Below, in pieces: positions 8,245 to 17,437 of a DNA stretch of 22,019 nt. The translations under genes were made by a program, and so were the position numbers. Source of the DNA: Folioceros fuciformis (Eukaryota > Anthocerotophyta > Anthocerotopsida > Anthocerotales); the NCBI GenBank assembly GCA_049999805.1, contig JBNGIO010006101.1, positions 1-22,019 on the forward strand, written 5' to 3'. Every line of letters starts with the position of its first letter. Positions within the stretch are counted from its first letter, which is position 1. The notes under the pieces are model-generated. The model made no database searches and was not told the origin of the DNA. It worked only from the letters and a program-made list of their open reading frames with translations.

Positions 8245-10543
8245 CTAAAAATTTTCGGAAGGAATTCGTAGCCTTCCAGGTGGAGGTGCAGATATAGTAA
8301 CTACCTGCGTGGCAACGAACTGGAGGTAAGTCGAGATCCCACACAGAAAGATGCATTCAACCTTCCTACCATTCTGCAGTGGGCAGACTTACATGTCCCT
8401 CGACCGGATGATGAAAGGACATTTGAAATGCATGTAGCAAGTACCCAGTGTCCCCTGGAACAGGTGAAGTTGGCTTTGCATACCCCCTGCCATACAAACA
8501 CATGTAAGCTGCTCCAAAAACAAGAGCAGAACCACATGATTGCTGAAGCAGGTAACAATCCAGTACCCATCCTCTGCGGGAGTAGCATTTTCTTCCAGAT
8601 CCAGTCTTGACTCCACAGACGGTTTTCCTCCCTCTACGTACAAAGGATCACCTGCATATGCCTCTAAGGTCAGTGTCTAAGTTAAGTAAATGACACCCTG
8701 GGGGGGTATACTCTCAGAAGAACCCTCACCAAGCAGCGGATGGCCTATCGTGGCCATGTGGATCCTGATTTGATGGGGCCGTCCAGAGAATATTTCTACC
8801 TGGAGCAACAGCAGCTACAAATGAGACGTCGTTTAGATTCATACTGCCAAAGCTCGCCCCTGTATGGGTGACCACAGCCGTACGTACTAAGAAGCCATAC
8901 CTCAACCAGAGTGTTTTGCTCAGTTTCGTCCCGCCAGACGACTGAAACTGAACTTTGAGCCGGCTTACCTTCGAACAACAAGGCGGAGGCAAGATCAATT
9001 TTGCAATTTCGGTTGCACAACACCAGCCCCATACAGGTCGACAAAGAGAAGTTGTCCACCCACAAGCTAGACAAGGGGAAAACGGTAAACTTGGGGGATG
9101 AAAATACCAGTTGAAGATGCCATGTGAAGGCCACCAGAAACTCCTGGGTACTTAAGCCTGCCAATAGGCTGGTCAATGACCATCTGAATGCATAGGCAGA
9201 TGTAAGATTCTCTCTTAACCAGTCAGCAGTGCCATTGGCAAAGGTCGTCGCACAAAGAAACAACCTTATCGCTTTGTATGACTCCCTTCACAAGAGCTCT
9301 GTATGTTTTTGTCATCCGCCGCTTGGTTTTTGTGTTGACATCTGGTCTGCAGACAGCAAACACGTCGACCATGTGTGAGGCATGCATACCGGCAGTGATA
9401 GGGATCAGGGGTAAAGTTCAACGAAGGACTTACATGCATTCAGAGCACGATGACGTCGATCCAGCAAAATCTGCAGCAAGTCTCGATTTCGACTCTGGTG
9501 TTTTTGCACAAAGCAGTACACCTAACAAAAGCGAAACGTTTTCCGTAAACAAAAGACACAACGTGAGGTACACACCGTGGGCGTCTTGCTGAGGAGTAAC
9601 CAAGCAACAGATGAAAGGATCGGGTGAGACCTGAAGTGCCCCTTCCAAGTCGATGTACAGGAGTAGGTTGAGATACATTTGATGGATCTCCCAGCTTCTG
9701 TGACAAGGCAGAGGACCACCACTGTAGTTGCTGCAGAACCGTTCTCTGCTGAAACAGGCCTCCGGGAAGAACTTGCAAACCGGATGGCTTGTTGATGGCG
9801 ATCTGAAACACATCAAAACCACATCTCAACATATGAAGGTGTCGAGAGCATCAACCCCAATGCAGCATCCTTACTCACCAGGTGCACATCCTCGAAAAGA
9901 ACAGGTATTTCATAGGGAACAGAAGGCTCACTCCAGGGAAGCCTACGGTACACAATCGTAGACCCGAAACTGAAACCGGAATCCGCTCCATCAGGAGCTG
10001 TTTTAGCTGGAGTTTGAGACATCAAGGGAATGGGCACAACACCTGAGCTTGGCATCCGGGGACGTGATGACCTGCCCATTCACCTTAATCTGGAAACAAG
10101 GAGGATACAAATAATGAATTCAGGCAAGATCTGCAACTTCTTGTTTTGAGCTTCCATGGGCAGCTTGGCTCCTTACTTGCCCGTTCCTGATCCTCTGCAG
10201 CCAACTGTCCGCTGGTTTGTCAGAACAGCCGAAATCGTCAGTCCAAAACTGAGCAGATACTTGCTGTGGGCTCTTGAAGCAACCACAAGAGCATACCCTT
10301 GTTCAGAAGCGGAATCCTTATATGTGGAGGCATAGTAGTGAAGCAGGGTTTCATCTACAAGCAAGCACTGCATGTCAAGGGCACGGGCGGCGCTCCAAGC
10401 AGCCAGGTTATTGCGAAATCGGATTCAGCTCTTGCACCTGAGCTGGAGGACTTCACGACGTCCGTGTACAACACTCCCTCGTTGAGAACGGGCCACGGAG
10501 TCCCAAAGGTGTACAAAGGGGGCGGAGCGGCAGCCATAGCCAT
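8245..10543 (-). CDS. RNA pseudouridine synthase 5-like (RluA family), 14 exons
   Basis: Exons, minus strand: 10543-10438, 10354-10297, 10204-10177, 10089-10043, 9969-9879, 9802-9631, 9521-9434, 9346-9265, 9183-9108, 8968-8901, 8799-8730, 8651-8567, 8486-8393, 8304-8245. Every junction is GT-AG and in phase; total 1125 nt, 374 aa. An in-frame TAG precedes the ATG by 24 nt. Domains: S4-like N-terminal segment ('WLQRIRNGQ'-'IKVNGQVITSPDAKL'), 'SGLQVLPGGLFQQRTVLQQL', 'PVHRLGRGTSG', 'MVIDQPIGRLKYPG', 'VEIFSGRPHQIRIHMATIGH' and C-terminal 'VVTISAPPPGRLRIP'. It closely follows Arabidopsis RNA pseudouridine synthase 5 as remembered. The usual HRLD catalytic Asp is Gly here. Exon 3 is only 28 nt. It is divergent from TRM61, with 78 bp between start codons. 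Confidence 0.9.
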
Positions 10544-10621
10544 ATGCTGGGAGGGCAGCGGACGCTATTGCCTCCGAATATATAGGGCATGCCGTGATCC
10601 GAGTTGTGGGCCTCGTGAGCC
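10544..10621. promoter_or_regulatory. Compact bidirectional promoter between the pseudouridine synthase and TRM61
   Basis: Only 78 bp separate the two divergent ATGs, and in-frame stops just upstream of each (TAG for the minus gene, TGA at 10616-10618 for the plus gene) support both starts. A self-complementary TATATA lies at 10579-10584, almost equidistant (about 36-38 bp) from the two start codons. If it is a TATA box, leaders would be nearly absent. More likely, transcription starts lie partly inside the neighbouring gene and the transcripts overlap. Confidence 0.55.
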
Positions 10622-11701
10622 ATGCTAGCACAGAAGGAAGCGGAGGGGGACATCCCGGGAGACAGGCTCATCCAAGATGGAGACATGGTGGTGGTTTACG
10701 AGAGGCACGACCGGATGAAAGTGGTGACGGTGAAGAAGGACGCAAAGCTGCAGAACCGATTCGGTGTGTTCGACCACAAGGATTGGATCGGCAAGGCGTT
10801 CGGATGCAAGGTGGTGGGTTCCAACGGGAAGTCGTTTGTGCACTTGCTGGCGCCAAATCCGGAGCTCTGGACCCTATCTCTGCCGCACAGGACGCAGATC
10901 CTGTATGTGGCAGACATCAGCTTGGTGATAGCCCATCTGGAGCTTCGACCTGGAAGCATCGTGCTGGAATCTGGGACAGGGAGCGGGTCCTTGACAACAT
11001 CCTTGGCCCGGGCTGTGGCTCCCACGGGCCATGTGCACACTTTCGACTTCCATGAACAACGATGTGAAGCTGCTAGGGAAGACTTCAGCCGCAACGGGCT
11101 GGGCAAATTGGTGACGGCCTACAAGCGGGACATTCAGGGGGCGGGCTTTCCTGAGGAGTTCAGCAACCAGTGCGATGCTGTTTTCCTGGACCTACCGCAG
11201 CCATGGCTAGCAGTACCATCGGTGTCCATATGCCTGAGATGGGGTGGGGTCATCTGCTCGTTCTCTCCTTGCATAGAGCAAGTCCAGCGTACAGCCTCGG
11301 CTCTCAGGGACCACAAATTGACAGGTACGTGTTCGATTCAGTTCATGGGCATTTGCGCTTTCGTGCAACCGACTACTGGGTGGGTGGTTGATGGGTGGCT
11401 TCCATTCCGACATGCCCTTGCAGACATCAGGACATTCGAAATTCTGCTTCGAACATACGAGGTTCAAAGGGTGGCTCCGGATGCAGTCCCACCCGTGGAC
11501 AGAGCCGTCGTCCACAGGAACTCGTCCACGTCGCCGCCTCCAAAGAGGATTTGCTTGGCTGGTGCTGAGGACAATCCTGGTTCAGCTGGAAATGACACAC
11601 GGGGCACAAACATAAATCCGTTGCGATCTATTATGGCCAGACCATGCTCTGAAACCAAGGGGCACACGGGGTATCTCACGACAAGCACTGCCTCCACTTG
11701 A
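10622..11701 (+). CDS. TRM61: tRNA (adenine-58-N1)-methyltransferase catalytic subunit TRM61
   Basis: Two exons, 10622-11324 and 11424-11701 (phase 1, GT-AG), encode 326 aa, close to plant TRM61 length. An in-frame TGA lies 3 nt before the ATG. The protein would pair with TRM6 in the nucleus to make m1A58 in tRNA T-loops, including initiator Met tRNA. Visible parts: N-terminal small domain ('DGDMVVVYERHDRMKVV', 'LQNRFGVFDHKDWIGKAFG'); the hinge 'LWTLSLPHRTQILYVADIS'; SAM motif I 'VLESGTGSGSLTTSLA'; 'VHTFDFHEQR'; motif IV 'DAVFLDLPQPW'; 'GGVICSFSPCIEQVQ'; 'RTFEILLRTYEVQ'; and the C-terminal 'ARPCSETKGHTGYLT'. All SAM-binding and catalytic blocks are present. The 99-nt intron has no in-frame stop, so its retention would give a 359-aa variant. 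Confidence 0.93.
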   Translation: MLAQKEAEGDIPGDRLIQDGDMVVVYERHDRMKVVTVKKDAKLQNRFGVFDHKDWIGKAFGCKVVGSNGKSFVHLLAPNPELWTLSLPHRTQILYVADISLVIAHLELRPGSIVLESGTGSGSLTTSLARAVAPTGHVHTFDFHEQRCEAAREDFSRNGLGKLVTAYKRDIQGAGFPEEFSNQCDAVFLDLPQPWLAVPSVSICLRWGGVICSFSPCIEQVQRTASALRDHKLTGTCSIQFMGICAFVQPTTGWVVDGWLPFRHALADIRTFEILLRTYEVQRVAPDAVPPVDRAVVHRNSSTSPPPKRICLAGAEDNPGSAGNDTRGTNINPLRSIMARPCSETKGHTGYLTTSTAST

Positions 11702-12223
11702 TATTCCTGTAGCACGCCTTGTCTGATTTCATTGTCCTTTTGTCCGCGGAACAGTTGTATTTTTTTTTTCTTTCTTTCCTTCTCTTTTGGAGAAGTTTCT
11801 GGATGATGGAGCGAAGTTGGAGGGAGACGCACAGCTGATTCGCAATTGTGACGTTCGTGGTACGGGGGGATGACAGCTTTCATGACCTCACATGTTGTCT
11901 GAGGGAGGGAACCGTCACCCATGTCGGAAATTGACGACGCTACCAAATTAAAAAGCGACAAGGGATTTGATCGAGAGAGTACTCAACCTTTGCAACTTAC
12001 AAGATGCTGAAGAAGCACGGATACTATAGCAGATAGAAGTTTAGCAAGCCGATGTTGGCAACGAGAGCACAAGTAGGGGGCAAATTTGTAACGTGATACG
12101 CAGTCTGTAAAGAGACTGCAGAAGATTACAGAAGGTATGTAAAGTAAGACCCCTGGAATGGCACCGTCGAAGGACTTTACATGCGAGGTATGTACAGGGA
12201 AGGCAGCAACCTGGATGGGGCGC
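11702..12223. other. Intergenic region between the convergent TRM61 and TIR1/AFB genes
   Basis: About 520 bp, expected to contain both 3' UTRs. A T/C-rich run on the plus strand (about 11760-11788) follows the TRM61 stop. No open frame here has protein character. Confidence 0.6.
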
Positions 12224-14269
12224 TCACTGCTCCGAGATATGGAAGCCCGAGGATCGAAAAGTGACCACAAAGTTGGGAGCATCTTCCCGGGGACCGGCAA
12301 GGGACCTGTAGAGGTAGAGCTTGGACACGACAGGCTTCTCCTCGCTGGGCCAGTCGTCCTCTTTCATGATCTCCACGTTGAGGAGGGGTAGCCTTGTTGC
12401 CAGGTATCTGCACCCATGATAGGTGACATTGCAGTTGGACATCCACAGGAAGCGCATCGACTCGAACCGTTCGATGCCAGTGAGCAGGGCCCCATCCCCA
12501 AGAGGAGCGTCCCGGATCTCCAACTTGCGGAGCTTAGGGCAGCCTTCCAACACATACTTCATCGCCATATCGCTCTCTGCAGCGAAAGCTACAGATAGAG
12601 TCCGTAAACCCTTTCCATACTTCCCGATGTACGCAAACGCTCTGTCAGTGAGCAGGCCGGAGACAGCCAAGCGTCTCAGATGCTTGCAGTGCATGACGAT
12701 CGCTCCGAAGCCCTCATCCATTGGCTCCCCAGTAGCACAATCGGGTAGCCGAGGTGTGATGATGCACAGGCGGAAGCGAGTGATGAGAGGGCATTTCCTG
12801 GCCATGATGTGGACGGCGTCATTGGTCATCTGCTTGCAAAAGTAGAGTATGGAGGAGAGCTTGGGGCAACCATGGGCGATGGAAATGAACCCCTCCTCCG
12901 TGACCAAGCCCGGCATTCCGCCATTCTCTTGCATGGGATAGACACGCAGCTCTTGCAAATTGGGGCAATAGCGACCCACTGCCATGAGCCCCTCATCCCC
13001 GACGAAGTCCAGCATCTGGATAGGTGACACATGGAAAACAGAGCGCAAGAGGATGAGATTAAATCGGGAGCGAGCTCCAGGTGTTCCAGCCGTGCAGAAG
13101 GCGAAGAGAAGAAAGCAAGGGACTCACCGAGAGCTTCTCCAGGTTGTGGCAGCGCGACATGAGATTCTGGAACTCCGGGGGATGGACAGCCACGTAGCTG
13201 ATGTCAAGCGAGATAAGGTTGGGAAAGACCGAGAGCATAGCACCGAGGTGGGATGGCGTCAAGTCCCAGCGGATGGAGAGCCTCCGCAATGCGGTGCAGT
13301 TCTTGATGGCGGCATCCAAGCCCGTGATGGAGGAGGTGGAGGTGACGTCATGAGAGCCGGTGCCGAGCTCCACCAACTGCGGAGCCCGGTGCAAGATGGC
13401 CGGGAGGTGCTCCATGGACACCCCCTTGCTCACGTTGAGGCTCCTGAGATTGGGGCACCTAGCAACAAGGCTCCTGAGCGCGTCGTGGTTGACATCCGAG
13501 TCGGAGTTGATGGCAAAATTGAGAGTCTCGAGCGAGATGGAGGAGTCGGGAAACGCCTCGAGCCAGCACGGCTCCGGCTCCTCGCTGCTGATCGTAATGT
13601 TCTCTTGAAGGTCAAGTTGCGTGAGATGCCTGCGCCAAACGGGGGTGGGGGAAGAAGGAGCATAGCAAAACCAGAGCACTCAGAGCTTGGCACCAGTAGG
13701 GGTAGAAGCGAAAGGCGGGGGGGGGATCTGAATGCGGGCTATCCGGACCCGGACCAATAACCTAACGAGCAAACAAACAAATAGAGGAAGGAGGTTGGAA
13801 GCGACATATACCGACAATGGCGCGCAATGGTGGCCAACCCTCTGACGCTAAAGCCTTCGCAGGTGGTGAGCACCAGCACCTTGAAAGCCGGGAAGGAGGT
13901 AGCAATGAGTTCCAGACTTTCATCCGTGACGAGCATGCGCTTGAAGCGCAGTTCCTCCAGCTGCGAGCACTCCTTGGCGAGGCGCAGCACCCAGGGATAG
14001 ACACTGGCCCCCCAGTCGGCTGGCACGAGGCCGAAATCCGAAAATCTTGGCTTCCCCTTGAGCGTGACGGCCTTGAGCTTGGGGAACCTGGCGGTGACCA
14101 CTTCCGGTGACACGGCGTAGCAGTTTCCGATGAAGACGTGGCGGCGGCTCCATCGCTCCGCCCTGTACCAGGCCTGGCACACGAGCGACACGCTGTTGCG
14201 GTCCTTGTGCGACGTGAGGAACACCAGCACATGCTCGAGCACCTCGTCGGGGAAGAAGAGCGGGGGCAT
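12224..14269 (-). CDS. TIR1/AFB auxin-receptor F-box protein
   Basis: Three exons, 14269-13812, 13629-13128 and 13015-12224, encode 583 aa, near the usual 570-600. The SCF substrate adaptor binds auxin and Aux/IAA proteins, leading to their ubiquitination in the nucleus. F-box: '[20 protein letters not shown]', about residues 6-45. LRR solenoid follows: '[14 protein letters not shown]', '[14 protein letters not shown]', '[20 protein letters not shown]', '[10 protein letters not shown]', '[13 protein letters not shown]', '[20 protein letters not shown]', '[12 protein letters not shown]', '[20 protein letters not shown]', '[18 protein letters not shown]'. The auxin-pocket Arg of FRLC and Ser-Leu of VSGLL are present. 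The residue matching TIR1 His78 is Arg75 ('GKPRF'), as in the AFB4/5 clade. Later blocks ([14 protein letters not shown]) also look AFB4/5-like, but there is no N-terminal extension. The two intron positions match those I recall for TIR1. Convergent with TRM61. Confidence 0.95.
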
Positions 14270-14970
14270 CTCGGGATCCAGCTTTTCCAGACCTTGCTCC
14301 GTGCTTCTTCCTCTTCTTCTTCTTCAACGTCTTCTCGAAACTCCTCGTTCGTTCCTTCGTTCGTTCGATCGTTCACTCGTTCCTCCCCCTCCCACCTCCT
14401 CCTNNNNNNNNNNNNNNNNNNNNNNNNNNNNNNNNNNNNNNNNNNNNNNNNNNNNNNNNNNNNNNNNNNNNNNNNNNNNNNNNNNNNNNNNNNNNNNNNN
14501 NNNACTCTGCCGCCGCCATCTCCGGGCCTCCCAACCTGTAGAGCCCCCTGTTGCGGCGGCAGCGCATGCAAAGGCGCTCCAGCATCTCTTCTCCTCCTCG
14601 TCACCCTCCCTTCTCTTCTCCTCCTTCCCCCCTTGAGCTCCACCGGGCGCGAGACGCGGTCGCCTCAGGAGACGCGACTCGCCCAAAGCAAGAGCAAGGG
14701 CGCGGAGCGAGAGCGGCAGACGGAGCAGGAGGCCCAGACGAGAGGAGTGGAGAAGGCGATCATCTTTGGGCAGACTCCGCGATGCATAGCGCGGGGGAAG
14801 GAAGAGGCGGAGGCGAGGAGCAGGCACGGTAGAGAGGTGGAAAGAGACAGAGGCCAGAGGGAGAGAGCGAGGGAGAGGGAGAGGAAGATGCAAAGTACAG
14901 GTCCAGCCCAACGCAGGGGCAGCAGGACACAAGTGGTGGCATCAGCCAAGTTGTTGAGCATTAGTGACTG
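14270..14970 (-). promoter_or_regulatory. 5' leader/promoter region of the TIR1/AFB gene, with gap
   Basis: On the gene's strand this stretch is CT/GA-biased simple sequence: Glu-codon-like GAA/GAG runs at about 14290-14340, a (CGAA)n-type run at 14341-14386 and CT-rich blocks at 14830-14890. Long pyrimidine-rich leaders are common in plant regulatory genes. Several overlapping open frames in both directions are low-complexity by-products. The gap at 14404-14503 interrupts it, so no transcription start or TATA box can be placed. Confidence 0.5.
14404..14503. other. Assembly gap (100 N)
   Basis: Exactly 100 N inside the leader/promoter of the TIR1/AFB gene, flanked on the left by a CCTCCTCCT run. 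True size unknown. Confidence 0.95.
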
Positions 14971-15142
14971 AGTATCGCCGGTCACCGTCCGCCCTCACCC
15001 GAAGCTGTCGAAGTGGTTTTACCGCAGCCCGGCCATTTCCATTCAATACCCTTCTCATCATTTGCGCACACAACACACGCAGACCATTTTGTACAATTGT
15101 GGTACACTTCCAGTGCTTTCCCGGCATGGGGCCGTGCAACGT

Positions 15143-15176
15143 CGGGCCGGGCCGGCCCGGCCCGGCCCGGCCGGGG
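15143..15176. repeat. (CGGGC)/(GGCCC) array with an inversion point
   Basis: Pentamer units CGGGC switch to CGGCC midway, so the block contains the perfect 20-bp palindrome GGGCCGGGCCGGCCCGGCCC. Related pentamer blocks occur at 15247-15281, 15421-15436 and 20515-20540. Confidence 0.85.
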
Positions 15177-15644
15177 CTGAATAATCCGGTCGAGCGGCTC
15201 CTGCTCCGGCTGGGACTCCGGCACCGATCCGGGAACTCCCAAGTACGGGCCGGCCCGGGCCAGGTCTGGTCTGGCCCGGCCTAATTAATCAAAAATGATT
15301 GGAGAGTCAGTCCCCTTCTCAGTCCAATTAACAACAGCTGTCTCGCCCAACTTCAAGGGACACAGAAGTTGAATGAGTTCAGAGCTGAGAGAGTTGATGA
15401 GATCATAAAAATGGTGGCGAGGCCCGGGCCGGGCCTCCGCCCCGATCCACGTCCAGGCGTGCGCTACGGCACCGGCACGGGCGTTTTGTCGCGACATGGC
15501 GTGCCCGCATCCGGCGGCAGCTTCCGCCTTGGGATAGTCGTGGAACGCCTAAACTCACGCATTATGGGGCCTAAATTTATTCGCACGCCCAAAGTGGGCT
15601 CCAGTGGGCCAAGTGGCTCGCCCCAGGGACAAATTAAACATTTA

Positions 15645-15702
15645 GGATGGCTGGATGGACGGCTGGATGGCTGTATGGATGGACGGCTGGATGGATGCAT
15701 CG
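15645..15702. repeat. Degenerate 4-bp array (GGAT/GGCT/GGAC)
   Basis: About 58 bp of four-base periodic sequence such as GGATGGCTGGATGGACGGCT. A similar GGAT/GGAC block recurs at about 21723-21747. Confidence 0.8.
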
Positions 15703-15854
15703 ATCACGGACTGCACACGCACATGTATGGATGTACAAATGAGGATATTTGTTATAAATTTTAGGGCAGCAGCAAAAAGACGGAAGCCGAAATTGGGCCG
15801 GGCAGCGCATGCGTGGAGGTGTAGGAAGTGGGCGACCGTAGTCGGCCTGATCCT

Positions 15855-15944
15855 CAGCCTGCGCCTGAGCCTGAGCATGGGGCTGAGCCTGAGCCTGAGC
15901 CTGGGCCTGAGGCTGCGCCTGCGCCTGAGCCTGCGCCTGCGCCC
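15855..15944. repeat. Degenerate 6-bp array (GCCTGA/GCCTGC)
   Basis: About 15 units of a hexamer GCCTGA with GCCTGC and GCCTGG variants. The mixture of variants suggests an older or CpG-mutating array. It creates open dipeptide-repeat frames (Ala-Gln, Leu-Ser and similar) with no sign of being translated. Confidence 0.85.
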
Positions 15945-16432
15945 CTTGGCCAACTTTGAATGAGAGCAAAAGGGAGGTCAAAATAAGTCAGGGGGTTGAG
16001 TGGTCCCCGCCATCTCCAGCCCCCCACCCCCCATCCCTTGTCCATTGGCCTGCTTGCTTCCATTGTTAATCCACCCCTTGTCGCCTTGCGTCCTTGTTTT
16101 GGACGTGTCCGGCCTGGAAGGTTTTCTTCGCGCTGCTCTTCCTCCTCGCCTCTTTGCCCATCTTTCTACTATGCCCTGCGTACTAGAAGTGAGAGTCGTT
16201 GGGTTTCTCCAATCCTCTACGGACTCAAATCCTCTTCTATCCCTCAAGTTCGGAACGAGTAAACGTTTCTATCCCCTATGCCTTCTAAAGTGAATGTACT
16301 TTAGAGGAATAGAAGAGTTGTATAAATGAATTGTACCCAAGTACCAACAACCTCTGATTTACATAGCTGGCTGCCTGGGCGCAAAGTGTGAAGATGTGAG
16401 AACTCCGTGACCACAATGATAATGCAGCAGTA

Positions 16433-16480
16433 GCAACCGTGGCATCGGTGTCAAGAGTGGCAACCGTGGCATCGGTGTCA
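16433..16480. repeat. Two tandem copies of a 27-bp unit
   Basis: GCAACCGTGGCATCGGTGTC followed by AAGAGTG (16433-16459) repeats from 16460, the second copy being complete only to 16480. 27 bp is nine codons. It lies just upstream of the 39-bp minisatellite. Confidence 0.85.
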
Positions 16481-16511
16481 GCAACAACATAGCAGAGATG
16501 CAACCAGTCAG

Positions 16512-16784
16512 ATGAAGCAAAGCAGGAACCAACCAGACACAACCATCGTGATGCAGCAAAGCAATAACCAACCAAACACAACTAGCGAGATGTAGCAGAG
16601 CAGCAACCAACCAAAAGCAACTAGCCACATGCAACAGAGCAGCAACCAATCAAACACAACCGGCCTAATGCCACAAAGCAACAACCAATCAAACACAACC
16701 AACCAGATGCAACAGAACAGCAACCAATCAAATACAACCAGCCAAATGGAACTGAGCAGCAATCTACTAGAAGCAATAGCCATT
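16512..16784. repeat. Minisatellite: seven 39-bp units (13 codons each)
   Basis: Units of exactly 39 bp start at 16512, 16551, 16590, 16629, 16668, 16707 and 16746, each beginning ATG, with about 10-40% divergence between neighbours and the last unit most diverged. Because 39 is divisible by three, one plus frame reads a 13-residue Gln/Asn/Ser/Thr repeat (for example MQQSSNQSNTTGL), broken once by a TAG in unit 3 (16593-16595). The opposite strand reads a stop-free hydrophobic 13-residue repeat. No promoter, splice context or known protein family supports translation on either strand. Confidence 0.85.
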
Positions 16785-16860
16785 AGTGGAGTTGAGTCAG
16801 TAGTCAGGAGAAGTCAGGGAATGTGTCAGCAACTAGTGGAGTTGAGTCAGTTGTCAGGAG
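16784..16860. repeat. Direct repeat of 27 bp, 50 bp apart
   Basis: TAGTGGAGTTGAGTCAGT and then A/T GTCAGGAG occurs at 16784-16810 and 16834-16860 with one difference (16802/16852). It directly follows the 39-bp minisatellite and may be part of the same expansion-prone tract. Confidence 0.8.
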
Positions 16861-17252
16861 TAAGGAGAACAAGTACTCCGTAAGGTCATGTGAGTGTGCA
16901 AGCTTAAGGGGAGGGAGGGATTGGGGATGTTGGGAGGAGGGTAACAATGACCGGTGCACCTCCGGTCACCGACGAATTGATGGATGGCAATCCATGTAGC
17001 GTATGAGGGCTATGTACATACATGGAGTAAGTTCTAGTGTACATGACATTGTATTGGATGGTTAGATAGATACTGTATGGTTGCTATCGTGGATGAGGTA
17101 TGTACTATACCATAGTGTACTAGTCTTGCGGAGCCTTCAAGCTTTTGCCGCGTGTATGTCCTTTGTCCTTTGGTCAGGTAGTACTAAGTACCGAGAAAGT
17201 ACTTGGGACGGGTGATTGCAATGGATGGCGAAACCTGACCCACATTCTCGAT

Positions 17253-17282
17253 GATACGACACGATATGACATGACATGACAT
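17253..17282. repeat. Degenerate 5-bp array, GACAT type
   Basis: Successive pentamers GATAC, GACAC, GATAT, GACAT, GACAT, GACAT, then TACGT-like sequence. Units differ by single substitutions. Confidence 0.8.
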
Positions 17283-17437
17283 TACGTAACAAGAGCTAAG
17301 AGCACGCAGAGCCGCCAAGTGTTACTACTACAGTATGGTACGCGTGCACTTGTTTGCTGCAACACGCAATCTCTTTCCTTTCCTTGTCTTTCTTTAGTGA
17401 CATAGTGTGCATTTGTATACGGATATCCTCCCCTTTC

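Larger units (their letters stand above)
14971..16432. other. Gene-free region with simple repeats
   Basis: No coding gene I can support. It contains GC-rich 5-bp arrays (15143-15176, 15247-15281, 15421-15436), a 4-bp array (15645-15702) and a 6-bp array (15855-15944). Long open frames here are by-products of the repeats, for example an Ala-Gln alternating frame over the 6-bp array. Confidence 0.6.

Noticed and set aside
13762-14643. Long antisense and overlapping frames around the TIR1/AFB first exon, including ones spanning the gap
   Set aside because: They are alternative-frame shadows of the F-box exon and of low-complexity leader sequence, and are open partly because N runs contain no stops.
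15634-15981. Frame with alternating Ala-Gln/Pro-Gln repeats
   Set aside because: It is the translation of the 6-bp GCCTGA-type array, with no gene context.
16508-16783. Hydrophobic 13-residue repeat frame on the minus strand, looking like tandem membrane segments
   Set aside because: It is the complement of the 39-bp minisatellite. The hydrophobicity follows from the complement of CAA/AAC/AGC codons and there is no independent support.
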